From contig JAVBLY010000005.1 in assembly GCA_031553035.1 (NCBI GenBank), positions 270,553 to 334,552 on the forward strand: a stretch of DNA of 64,000 nt, written 5' to 3'. The notes beneath the pieces are model-generated. The model saw only the letters and a list, made by a program, of their open reading frames with translations, did no database searches and was not told the origin of the DNA. Positions 1 to 7,996 of this stretch are shown here, in pieces. Made by a program: the position numbers and the translations under genes. This DNA is from JAVBLY01 sp031553035. GTDB lineage: Bacteria; Bacillota; Clostridia; Peptostreptococcales; Anaerovoracaceae. The first letter of the stretch is position 1, and every line of letters begins with the position of its first letter.

Positions 1-2
1 CT

Positions 3-3000
3 ACGGATATCGCTCCCGGCATGGTGGTAAAAACAAATACTACCAGAGTTCTGGAATCCAGAAAAACAAATCTTGAACTTCTGCTTTCAAATCATATCGG
101 CGACTGCAGACCTCCATGTAAGCTGGCGTGTCCGGGAGGAACCGACTGTCAGGGTTATGTGGGACTTATAGCAAACGGTCAGTACGAAGATGCTATCGAA
201 CTGATAAAAAACAAGATCCCGCTTCCTGCTGCAATAGGAAGAGTATGCCCTCATCCCTGCGAAACAGAATGCAGAAGACAGCTTGTTGATGAGCCGATAA
301 CCATCCAGTGGCAAAAGAGATTCGCTGCTGATATGGACCTTGCCAGCGGAAATCCGTATATTCCCGAGATTGATGCAGAAACAGGAAAGACCGTCGGCAT
401 CATCGGCGGAGGACCTTACGGGTTGTCACTTGCGTATTTTCTGAGAGTCAAAGGTCACGATGTTACCATATTCGAAGCTATGCCCAAAGCAGGCGGTATG
501 CTGCGCTACGGTATCCCCGAATACAGGCTTCCCAATGAGATCCTTGACATGGAGATCGCTCTTATCGAAGAGATGGGAGTTGAGATCGTAACCGACACCA
601 AGATCGGAGTAGATATCGAATTTGATACACTGAGAGAAGAATTCGATGCGCTTGCAGTAGGGATCGGCGCATGGGTAAGCACAGGCGTTGGAACCAAAGG
701 CGAGGATGCAGAAGGAGTTATCGGCGGTATCGATATACTTCGAAAAGTCGTAAGAAACGGAGAGATAAATCTGGGTAAAAATGTTGCTATAGTAGGCGGC
801 GGAAACACAGCAATGGATGCTTGTAGAACCGCTGTAAGACTTGGCGCAGAAAATGTCTACAACGTCTACAGAAGAACCAAGGACGAAATGCCTGCTGATG
901 AGATCGAGATCATCGAAGGCGAAGAAGAAGGCGTTATTTTCAAGAACTTGAGAAACCCTCTTGAAATCAAGAAGGATAAAAACGGTCATGTCAAGGAAAT
1001 GGTCCTTCAGGTAATGGAGCTCGGTGAGCCGGACGAATCGGGCAGAAGAAGACCGATGCCGGTCAAAGGCAAGAATGAAACCATCAAAGTTGACAATGTC
1101 ATTCTTGCAATCGGTCAGGCTGTTGATCCTACCGGATTTGAAGATCTTAAAAAGACAAAGAACAAGGGCATAATTTATGATCCCGAGACATTCATGACCA
1201 ACATCCCCGGTGTATTTGCCGGCGGAGACTGCGGTAACGATAAGATTTCAATTGCAATCGAATCTATCGCAGATGCCAAGAAGGCTTGTGAAGTTATGGA
1301 CGCATATCTGTTCGGAGAAGAAGTCAGATATGCTCCCGAATATGTTGTAACAAGAGATGATCTGACAGAAGAATCATTCGAAGACAGGGAGAGAATGCAT
1401 AAACCCGATATGACTCATCTTTCGCCTGAACAGAGAAAAGACAATTTCACTGAAGTCGTCAAAGGGTATACTCCGGAGCAGGCTGAAGAAGATGCCAGGA
1501 GATGTCTTGAATGTGGATGCGGAGATTACTTCGAATGTAAGCTTATAGACTATGCCAACGAATACGATGTGAAGCCTGAAAGATTTGCCGGAGATTACAA
1601 TGAGGTAGATTACGAAGATGAACATCCATTCATAATCAGGGATCCGAATAAATGTATTCTGTGCGGTCTCTGCGTCAGAGTTTGTGATGAAGTCATGGGA
1701 GTAGCTGCTCTCGGACTGGTTGAAAGAGGATTCGACACCGTTGTCAAGCCCACACTGGAAAAACCGCTTATCGAATCAGGATGCGTATCCTGCGGTCAGT
1801 GCGTGAGTGTTTGTCCAACCGGAGCACTTCAGGAAAGGTTGTCAATACCTAAGTCAGTTCCGCTTGATACTGTCGAAACTGATTCCACATGCCCGTACTG
1901 TTCCGTCGGTTGCAGTATAACTCTGGAAACACATGGAAATATGCTGATCAAATCAATTCCTGATAAAGACGGTGTTGTTAACAATGGACTTCTCTGTGGA
2001 AAGGGCAGATTCGGATTTGACTGTTCTGAGCTTGAAGACAAACTGATCGAGCCTCTTGTAAAGCAAGACGGAGAGCTAGATAATGCTCCATACTATGACG
2101 CATTCGTAATGACAGCAAAGAAGATGCAGTCAGTAATAGCAAAACACGGAAGAGATGCTGCTGCGATAGCTGTATCCGACAGAATGACAAATGAAGAAGC
2201 ATATGCAATCAAGTCTCTTGCAGATGCAATGGGAACAAAGATCTTCTCATTTAACAATCGCGAAAGCGGTCTTGAGAAAGTAATCGGTATAAACGCTTCT
2301 CCAAATGCCATCGATGAACTGTTATCAACGGAAGTCGCTTTGGTCGTCGGATTCAGCACAGTGGATCATCCTGTTATTGAACTCAAACTCAAACAGGCAG
2401 CAGAAAAAGGAGTGAAGGTGATTCTCGTCAACCCGGAAGATATGCCTCAGCATTTCGGATTTGCAGAAAAAGTTATCTACAAAAAGAATACAAATAAGTT
2501 CCTGAAGGAAATCGCCAAGGCCATAGTTGACAGCAATAATGTCATGAAGGCCAAGGGATTCAAGGAATTCAAAGCAGATCTCGAAAGTGTTAAGGTAACA
2601 AAGGAAGCGCAGGAAGTGGCTGATTTGTACTTAAATGCAAAGAAAAGCATGATAGTATTCCAGCAAAACGTTGTAACAACTGATACTGCTACACTTCTTG
2701 CGGATATCGCAGTTGTTTCCGGTCACATCGGTGGCGCCAGAGATGGTATCCTTCAGGTCAAGGCAAAGAATAATTCTCAGGGTCTCATCGATCTTGGGAT
2801 AACTGCCGGTGCCGAAGCGATGGACGGTGTCAAGGGACTAATCATATTCGGCGAAGATCCGGACTATGATTTTTCCGGTCTGGAACATCTGACGGTGATA
2901 GATACATATCTTACAAAGACAGGCGAGCAGGCCGATGTAGTCATACCGGGATCAGGTTTTGCATCTGTTGACGGTACATTTACCAATACCGAATCAAGGC

Positions 3001-3332
3001 TGATGCTTGTTCAGGAAGCCGTAGAAGAAGATGTTGCATACACGAACTGGGAAGTTGCCGCTGAAATAGCCAATATCTTCGAAGTGGAATTCCCATGGGC
3101 AGAAACGGCCGACATTTCCGAGGAGATGGAAGATGAAGTTCCCAAGTACAGATACTCGGGAATCGACGAAGTATTCGGCGGAGTTTACACACCTGAGGAT
3201 GCTGTTCTGGTTCCTGTCAAAAACGGAAAGATGGTCGATCAGCTGACATGTACGGACAATCTCATGAATATCATCGCAGGAAGACTTCCAAAACCTGCTC
3301 CATCACCTGGAGACTGTTTTGTAACAAAGTAA
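3..3332 (+). CDS. Flavin/Fe-S oxidoreductase fusion: 2Fe-2S end, GltD-like NADPH module, ferredoxin clusters, NuoG-like domain (5' partial)
   Basis: The reading frame is open to the left edge, so the ATG at 21 is probably internal: the residues before and after it (APGMVV, then RTN-type LELLLSNH) look like the end of a NuoG-type 2Fe-2S domain. Counting from 21: Cys29/33/37/43 and Cys76/80/84 (GltD-type Fe-S region), FAD motif GIIGGGPYG near 127-134, NADPH motif GGGNTAMD near 259-266, cysteine sets 545/548/551/555 and 588/591/594/598 (two 4Fe-4S), then 624/627/631/659 (molybdopterin-type Fe4S4). The last ~440 residues resemble a shortened formate dehydrogenase/NuoG domain, but I see no Cys or Sec molybdenum ligand at the expected place. 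Known relatives are large subunits of Bfu-family electron-bifurcating transhydrogenases such as the Sporomusa type (StnC). I infer a role in NAD(P)H/ferredoxin exchange, with partner subunits upstream of the window. Confidence 0.8.
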   Translation, partial: TDIAPGMVVKTNTTRVLESRKTNLELLLSNHIGDCRPPCKLACPGGTDCQGYVGLIANGQYEDAIELIKNKIPLPAAIGRVCPHPCETECRRQLVDEPITIQWQKRFAADMDLASGNPYIPEIDAETGKTVGIIGGGPYGLSLAYFLRVKGHDVTIFEAMPKAGGMLRYGIPEYRLPNEILDMEIALIEEMGVEIVTDTKIGVDIEFDTLREEFDALAVGIGAWVSTGVGTKGEDAEGVIGGIDILRKVVRNGEINLGKNVAIVGGGNTAMDACRTAVRLGAENVYNVYRRTKDEMPADEIEIIEGEEEGVIFKNLRNPLEIKKDKNGHVKEMVLQVMELGEPDESGRRRPMPVKGKNETIKVDNVILAIGQAVDPTGFEDLKKTKNKGIIYDPETFMTNIPGVFAGGDCGNDKISIAIESIADAKKACEVMDAYLFGEEVRYAPEYVVTRDDLTEESFEDRERMHKPDMTHLSPEQRKDNFTEVVKGYTPEQAEEDARRCLECGCGDYFECKLIDYANEYDVKPERFAGDYNEVDYEDEHPFIIRDPNKCILCGLCVRVCDEVMGVAALGLVERGFDTVVKPTLEKPLIESGCVSCGQCVSVCPTGALQERLSIPKSVPLDTVETDSTCPYCSVGCSITLETHGNMLIKSIPDKDGVVNNGLLCGKGRFGFDCSELEDKLIEPLVKQDGELDNAPYYDAFVMTAKKMQSVIAKHGRDAAAIAVSDRMTNEEAYAIKSLADAMGTKIFSFNNRESGLEKVIGINASPNAIDELLSTEVALVVGFSTVDHPVIELKLKQAAEKGVKVILVNPEDMPQHFGFAEKVIYKKNTNKFLKEIAKAIVDSNNVMKAKGFKEFKADLESVKVTKEAQEVADLYLNAKKSMIVFQQNVVTTDTATLLADIAVVSGHIGGARDGILQVKAKNNSQGLIDLGITAGAEAMDGVKGLIIFGEDPDYDFSGLEHLTVIDTYLTKTGEQADVVIPGSGFASVDGTFTNTESRLMLVQEAVEEDVAYTNWEVAAEIANIFEVEFPWAETADISEEMEDEVPKYRYSGIDEVFGGVYTPEDAVLVPVKNGKMVDQLTCTDNLMNIIAGRLPKPAPSPGDCFVTK

Positions 3333-3366
3333 ACTGTATAGAAAAGGTTTAAGATTCAAAATGGAA

Positions 3367-3399
3367 AGACTCGCAGTAGCTAGGACTGCGGGTCTTTTT
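3367..3399 (+). terminator. Rho-independent terminator of the fusion oxidoreductase gene
   Basis: Inverted repeat AGACTCGCAGT (3367-3377) and ACTGCGGGTCT (3385-3395), one mismatch, followed by TTTTTA. It stands 35 bp after the stop codon and separates this gene from the convergent thiN gene. Confidence 0.85.
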
Positions 3400-3403
3400 A
3401 TTA

Positions 3404-4066
3404 TCATTTATTTGACTTAATAACAAGAAGTTTACCCTGATCAACTTTGATCACCGCTGGGCCTTTAAGAAACTCATTGCTGGTGCCTATAGGGAAAGAC
3501 TGATTCAGGGAAGCATCTTCCAGCGGGTATTTGGCGTTAATCTCATAGATGCCCGTGCATTTTTCCGTAAAAGAATATATGGAAAAATAATCCGAGCCTT
3601 CCTGTTCCAGTATGATCCCGGAAGGACCATTCAGCATGGTGGCTTTATTGCCGCCGTCTATGATCCAGCCGGTTCCGCCATTATCCAGGATATGAGACAG
3701 TGTTTGAATGTTGGCAATAGTGTGGTCCAGCCTTCCGCCCAGCCCGCCGACGATAACAATTGAATCATAGCCTTTGTCCATGGCGTGCCTGACACACATC
3801 ATGGTATCAGGATCATCTTTTTCCGGCTTTGTCCGAATAATCTCAACATAACTATATTCTTTCCCGGACTCAATCACTTCCATAACCCGGGAAAATGAGC
3901 TGGAGTCAAAATCTCCTATGATGACATCAGGAATGATCTGCTCTTTATCGGCATAATCGAATCCACCATCTGCACAGATAACATAATCATCAGGGCGAAT
4001 ATCAATATTCGCCCTGATGGTTGTTTCGATATATGATGTGATTATTATTGAACGTTTTTTTTGCAT
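3404..4066 (-). CDS. thiN: Thiamine pyrophosphokinase
   Basis: Transfers pyrophosphate from ATP to thiamine to make thiamine diphosphate, a cytosolic step of thiamine salvage. At 220 aa it has the usual family length. Visible hallmarks are the substrate motif CADGG near residue 31, the metal-binding GDFDSS near 51, and GGLGGRLDHT near 107, the strongest signature of the TPK catalytic domain. The C-terminal part matches the small thiamine-binding beta domain. It lies 32 bp downstream of metY on the same strand and is probably co-transcribed with it. No TPP riboswitch is visible upstream. Confidence 0.93.
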   Translation of the reverse strand: MQKKRSIIITSYIETTIRANIDIRPDDYVICADGGFDYADKEQIIPDVIIGDFDSSSFSRVMEVIESGKEYSYVEIIRTKPEKDDPDTMMCVRHAMDKGYDSIVIVGGLGGRLDHTIANIQTLSHILDNGGTGWIIDGGNKATMLNGPSGIILEQEGSDYFSIYSFTEKCTGIYEINAKYPLEDASLNQSFPIGTSNEFLKGPAVIKVDQGKLLVIKSNK

Positions 4067-4098
4067 GTCAGCAATTCCTAATTATCAGCACGCGGAAA

Positions 4099-5379
4099 TT
4101 ATGCGTTAAGAGCCTGATCTATATCTGCGATTATATCATCGGCATTTTCGATTCCTACAGAGAATCTGATCATATCTTCGCCAATACCTGCCGCAGCCAG
4201 CTCTTCCGGAGAAAGTTGCCTGTGAGTGTGAGCGGCCGGGTATAAAACGCATGTCTTCGCATCAGCTACATGGGTAGCAATAGACGCAAGCTTCAGGTTG
4301 TCCATGAATTTGACAGCTGTCTCTCTGTTTCCCTTTATACCGAATGTAACTACGCCGCAACCACCGTCGGGCAGATATTTCATAGCAAGGTCGTAGTACT
4401 TGTTTGACTTTAAGTGTGGGAAGTTGACCCAGCCGATCTTGTCGTTTCCTTCAAGGTATTCTGCTACTTTAAGGGCGTTGTCAAAGTGTTTTTTCATTCT
4501 GAGAGGCAATGTCTCCATGTGCACTCCGATGTAAAATGAATTTTGAGGCGCAGGTGTTGATCCCAAATCTCTGAGCATCTGACCTACAAGCTTTGTTACA
4601 TAAGCCCCTTTACCGAATGTCTCAGTGTATATCATTCCGTGGTATGAGTCATCGGGCGTGTTGAGCTCGGGGAATTTGTCTCCGTAAGCCGCCCAGTCGA
4701 AGTTCCCGCTGTCGATTATGGCACCACCGACGCTGGTTGCATGTCCGTCCAGATATTTTGTGGTCGAGTGGACTACAATGTCAGCGCCGTGTTCAAAGGG
4801 TCTGCAGTGGACGGGAGTGGGGAATGTGTTATCTATTATGAGAGGTACGCCGTTTGCATGAGCGACCTTTGAAAACTTTTTAAAATCAAGAACTACTAAA
4901 GTAGGATTTGAAAGGCTCTCCGCAAAGACCGCTTTCGTGTTGGGCTTGAATGCCGCATTGAATTCTTCTTCTGAACAGTCGGGGTCGATCATGGTGCATT
5001 CGATGCCCATCCGCTTCATTGTTACAAGGAACAGATTGTGCGTACCCCCGTATATAGCTGATGACGCTATGAAATGATCCCCGGCGCTGATAAAGTTGAA
5101 CAGAGAGAAAAATGAAGCCGCCTGCCCGGAAGATGTCAGTATTCCGGCGATCCCGCCTTCAAGCTCGGTAAGTTTTGCTGCAACATGGTCGCTGGTGGGA
5201 TTCCCCAGTCTTGTATAAAAGTGGCTGCCGTCTGCAAGATTGAAAATGTCTGCCATCTGTTCGCTTGATTCAAAGTTGAATGTGGTGCTCTGATATATAG
5301 GAAAATTTCTCGGTTCTCCGTTTTTCGGTTCGTATCCCCCCTGGATACATTTAGTATCGATTTTATAGTTTTCTTTCAT
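4099..5379 (-). CDS. metY: O-acetylhomoserine sulfhydrylase (Cys/Met-metabolism PLP enzyme)
   Basis: PLP enzyme that makes homocysteine from O-acetylhomoserine and sulfide. The ATG at 5379 is chosen because GGGAGG stands 7 nt upstream; a longer reading from 5442 has no such site. The resulting 426 aa matches the MetY length (MetB/MetC are nearer 380). The N-terminus DTKCIQGGYEP and the PLP-lysine segment HSTTKYLDGHA with following SVGGAI are typical of MetY. The conserved YTRLGNPT segment is present near residue 55. Probably leads a two-gene unit with thiN. No S-box riboswitch is seen in the 60 bp upstream. Confidence 0.9.
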   Translation of the reverse strand: MKENYKIDTKCIQGGYEPKNGEPRNFPIYQSTTFNFESSEQMADIFNLADGSHFYTRLGNPTSDHVAAKLTELEGGIAGILTSSGQAASFFSLFNFISAGDHFIASSAIYGGTHNLFLVTMKRMGIECTMIDPDCSEEEFNAAFKPNTKAVFAESLSNPTLVVLDFKKFSKVAHANGVPLIIDNTFPTPVHCRPFEHGADIVVHSTTKYLDGHATSVGGAIIDSGNFDWAAYGDKFPELNTPDDSYHGMIYTETFGKGAYVTKLVGQMLRDLGSTPAPQNSFYIGVHMETLPLRMKKHFDNALKVAEYLEGNDKIGWVNFPHLKSNKYYDLAMKYLPDGGCGVVTFGIKGNRETAVKFMDNLKLASIATHVADAKTCVLYPAAHTHRQLSPEELAAAGIGEDMIRFSVGIENADDIIADIDQALNA

Positions 5380-5602
5380 CGTGATCCTCCCTTTTAGCAT
5401 GAAATTTTTATTGATTTTACCATTATAACACATGTATTGCAAGACCGCATTGGGAATTGCGGATATACTCTAAATAGTGTGAATATTTCGGCAAATGCGC
5501 TGCCTGTAACTGTTGAAATTCAGCGGTGGCGGAAATTTGAAGTAAATTTTCTGAGTTGTTGAAACAATTATGAAAATTTAATAAAAATTAATTCGTTTTT
5601 TC
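5380..5602. other. Divergent intergenic region between metY and the NifU-like gene
   Basis: About 340 bp lie between metY and the NifU-like gene. This left part is A+T-rich and non-coding. It contains a small dyad TTGTT-GA-AACAA at 5556-5567, 36 bp upstream of the -35 box at 5603. The dyad is shorter than a Rex operator, so I leave it unassigned. Confidence 0.5.
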
Positions 5603-5631
5603 TTGCAAATGAGAATTATATTTATTATACT
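5603..5631 (+). promoter_or_regulatory. Sigma-A-type promoter for the NifU-like/abfD unit
   Basis: TTGCAA (5603-5608), a 17-nt spacer and TATACT (5626-5631). It leaves an untranslated leader of roughly 80 nt before the ribosome site GGAGG at 5709-5713. Confidence 0.7.
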
Positions 5632-5720
5632 GTATCTTATCAGCAACATCGCAGACCGGACCAAAAAGCAGATATTAGAAACTCTAATAGAGGGTATATA
5701 ATACCTAGGAGGTATTATTT

Positions 5721-6002
5721 ATGGAAGATAAAGTAAAGAAAATTCTTGAAGAAAATGTAAACCCTATATTAGAAAAACACTTCGGCGCATCGGAATTTGC
5801 AGATTATGATGACGGCGTTGTTTACATCAGAATGACCGGCGCCTGCGGCACATGCCCGTCGGCTCAGGGGACAGTTGAAGACATCGTCAAAGCTGAGATC
5901 ATGGCGAAACTGCCCGAAGTGAAAGATGTAAGACTGGACACATCTGTCAGTGAAGATCTTCTCGACATGGCAAGGAAGATCCTGAACAAAGAAGTCCGGT
6001 AA
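5721..6002 (+). CDS. NifU C-terminal-domain-like iron-sulfur scaffold protein
   Basis: A 93-aa protein with the NifU C-terminal motif GACGTCPSAQGT near residues 40-51, whose CxxC binds a transient Fe-S cluster in NfuA/NifU proteins. There is no N-terminal IscU-like domain, so it is a stand-alone Nfu type. A strong AGGAGG stands 8 nt before the ATG. It is the first gene after a good promoter and is followed 114 bp later by abfD, a 4Fe-4S flavoprotein. I infer, but cannot show, that it supplies clusters to the 4-hydroxybutyrate pathway or to general Fe-S proteins. Confidence 0.85.
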   Translation: MEDKVKKILEENVNPILEKHFGASEFADYDDGVVYIRMTGACGTCPSAQGTVEDIVKAEIMAKLPEVKDVRLDTSVSEDLLDMARKILNKEVR

Positions 6003-6116
6003 ATATGATTGATGATCATATGCGGCATCGGCTGCACATGGTTTTTAATAAGAAAATAATAATAATGCGATATGTAAACTGCAGAGAAACTGCAGTTTAG
6101 AGAGAGGAGATTAATT

Positions 6117-7598
6117 ATGGCATTAATGAACGGGAATCAGTATATTGAAAGTCTGAGAAAACTTAAAACCAGAGTATATATGTTTGGTGAGAAGGTTGAT
6201 AACTGGGTGGATCACCCGATAATCAAACCGTCCATTGACTGTGTCGCGATCACATACGATCTTGCAAACGATCCACAGTATGAGGATCTTATGACAGCAA
6301 CTTCAAACCTGTCGGGCAAGAAAGTAAACAGATTCGCTCATCTTCACCAGAGCACCGAAGATCTGAAGAAAAAAGTTAAAATGCAGAGACTTCTGGGACA
6401 GAAGACAGCATCATGTTTCCAGAGATGTGTTGGAATGGACGCTATGAACGCTATCTATTCAACAACATTCGAATGCGACAAAGCACACGGCACCAACTAT
6501 CATGAAAGATTCAAAAAATACGTGGAAATGGTGCAGGAAAACGACCTGACCGTTGACGGAGCTATGACCGACCCCAAGGGCGATCGTGGTCTTACTCCAA
6601 GTCAGCAGGTAGATCCGGATCTTTTTATGAGAATAGTAGAGAAAAGACCTGACGGAATCGTCGTAAGGGGGGCTAAGGCTCATCAGACCGGTTCCATCAA
6701 CTCACACGAACACCTCATCATGCCTACACTGGCAATGGGAGAAGCTGACAAAGATTACGCAGTAAGCTTTTCTATCCCATCTGATGTTGAAGGAATATTC
6801 ATGATCTACGGCAGACAGGCTTCAGACACAAGAAAACTGGAAAAGGATGCAGACGTGGATCTTGGTAATACAAAGTTCGGCGGGCAGGAAGCATTAGTCG
6901 TATTTGACAACGTTTTCATTCCCAACGAAAGAATCTTCATGTGCGGAGAATATGACTTTGCAGGAATGATGGTCGAAAGGTTCGCAGGATATCACAGACA
7001 GTCATACGGCGGATGTAAAGTCGGCGTTGGCGACGTGGTCATCGGAGCTGCTGCTCTCGCTGCAGAATACAACGGAGCTCAGAAAGCTTCTCACATCAAG
7101 GACAAGCTCATCGAAATGACACACCTTAATGAAACGATGTACTGCTGCGGAATCGCCTGCTCAACAGAAGGTTACGCAACAGAAGCCGGAAACTATCAGA
7201 TAGACCTTCTTCTTGCAAACGTTTGTAAGCAGAATGTCACAAGGTTCCCGTATGAGATCACAAGACTTGCAGAAGATATCGCAGGCGGTCTTATGGTAAC
7301 AATGCCATCACAGGCAGACTTCAGATCAGGACTGAAAGTGGAAACCGGTTCAGGAATGACTGTAGGTGAATGGACTAACAAATTCTACAAAGCTGTAGAC
7401 AACGTACCTACAGAAAACAGAATGAGAGTCTTAAGATTCCTGGAAAACATCTGTCTCGGATCCTCAGCAGTAGGATACAGAACAGAGTCACTTCACGGTG
7501 CAGGTTCACCTCAGGCACAGAGGATAATGATCGCTCGTCAGGGCAATATAGAAGGCAAGAAAGCGCTTGCCAAGAATATCGCCGGCATCAAAGAATAA
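6117..7598 (+). CDS. abfD: 4-hydroxybutyryl-CoA dehydratase / vinylacetyl-CoA delta-isomerase
   Basis: Converts 4-hydroxybutyryl-CoA to crotonyl-CoA by a radical mechanism using FAD and one 4Fe-4S cluster. The 493-aa product has all four known cluster ligands, each shifted by one from the Clostridium aminobutyricum enzyme: Cys100 and Cys104 (ASCFQRC), His293 (GYHRQ) and Cys300 (GGCKVG). AGAGAGGAGA stands 7 nt before the ATG. The enzyme is oxygen-sensitive, which supports an anaerobic host. It is followed by a strong terminator, so abfT and abfH form a separate unit. The crotonyl-CoA product would feed butyryl-CoA metabolism encoded elsewhere. Confidence 0.97.
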   Translation: MALMNGNQYIESLRKLKTRVYMFGEKVDNWVDHPIIKPSIDCVAITYDLANDPQYEDLMTATSNLSGKKVNRFAHLHQSTEDLKKKVKMQRLLGQKTASCFQRCVGMDAMNAIYSTTFECDKAHGTNYHERFKKYVEMVQENDLTVDGAMTDPKGDRGLTPSQQVDPDLFMRIVEKRPDGIVVRGAKAHQTGSINSHEHLIMPTLAMGEADKDYAVSFSIPSDVEGIFMIYGRQASDTRKLEKDADVDLGNTKFGGQEALVVFDNVFIPNERIFMCGEYDFAGMMVERFAGYHRQSYGGCKVGVGDVVIGAAALAAEYNGAQKASHIKDKLIEMTHLNETMYCCGIACSTEGYATEAGNYQIDLLLANVCKQNVTRFPYEITRLAEDIAGGLMVTMPSQADFRSGLKVETGSGMTVGEWTNKFYKAVDNVPTENRMRVLRFLENICLGSSAVGYRTESLHGAGSPQAQRIMIARQGNIEGKKALAKNIAGIKE

Positions 7599-7610
7599 AA
7601 CATTTTAACC

Positions 7611-7641
7611 TTGGGCCGTCGAAATCGACGGCCCAATTTGT
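7611..7641 (+). terminator. Terminator after abfD
   Basis: Perfect 11-bp inverted repeat TTGGGCCGTCG (7611-7621) / CGACGGCCCAA (7626-7636) with a 4-nt loop and a following T-rich stretch. Confidence 0.92.
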
Positions 7642-7663
7642 TTATTATTTAACGGCAGTATTG

Positions 7664-7701
7664 GACCTACCAACTGTTTGCTACGCAAATCGGGTTAGGT
7701 C
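7664..7701 (+). promoter_or_regulatory. Two-tier leader hairpin just upstream of the small CGGC gene
   Basis: Outer stem GACCTACC (7664-7671) pairs with GGTTAGGTC (7693-7701, one bulge) and encloses an inner stem TTTGC (7677-7681) / GCAAA (7685-7689). The structure ends 2 nt before the ribosome site GGGAGG (7704-7709). No T-run follows, so it is not a simple terminator. Function is unknown; translation control or mRNA protection is inference. Confidence 0.5.
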
Positions 7702-7714
7702 TCGGGAGGAATGA

Positions 7715-7996
7715 ATGATCATAGGCGTGAAGTTTTGCGGAGGTTGCAACGAAGGATATGACAGAGGAACGGCTTTTGAAACGCTTAAAGACCATTTTGG
7801 TAACAGAGTAAAATTTGAATATGCAAATGAAGAGTCAAAATATGGCGCACTTCTTCTCATGAGTGGGTGTACCAACAGGTGTGCTTCCATCGATCAATAT
7901 AGTTACGGCGGCAATTTGGTTTCGATCTGGAAAGCCGATAAAGTAAATGAAGCCATTGAAGAAATAGAAACTTATCTAAAAAAGGAGGTTGATTAA
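7715..7996 (+). CDS. Small cysteine-motif protein of the 4-hydroxybutyrate operon
   Basis: A 93-aa protein that I cannot assign to a characterised family. It opens with KFCGGCNEGYDR (residues 6-17) and has a second cysteine pair in SGCTNRC near 51-57; both suggest metal or Fe-S binding. No signal peptide or membrane segment is present. The ATG at 7715 lies 5 nt after GGGAGG; another ATG at 7711 is in a different frame. It ends directly before the abfT start (7997) and shares its mRNA, so a supporting role in the pathway is plausible, for example redox or metal handling. Confidence 0.75.
   Translation: MIIGVKFCGGCNEGYDRGTAFETLKDHFGNRVKFEYANEESKYGALLLMSGCTNRCASIDQYSYGGNLVSIWKADKVNEAIEEIETYLKKEVD

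Noticed and set aside
5556..5567. Rex-type redox operator before the abf genes (TTGTT-GA-AACAA)
   Set aside because: The Rex consensus is 18 bp with arms separated by four or more bases; this dyad is only 12 bp.
5443..5602. S-box/SAM riboswitch in front of metY
   Set aside because: The conserved S-box blocks are absent on the minus strand here; only promoter-like A+T-rich sequence is visible.
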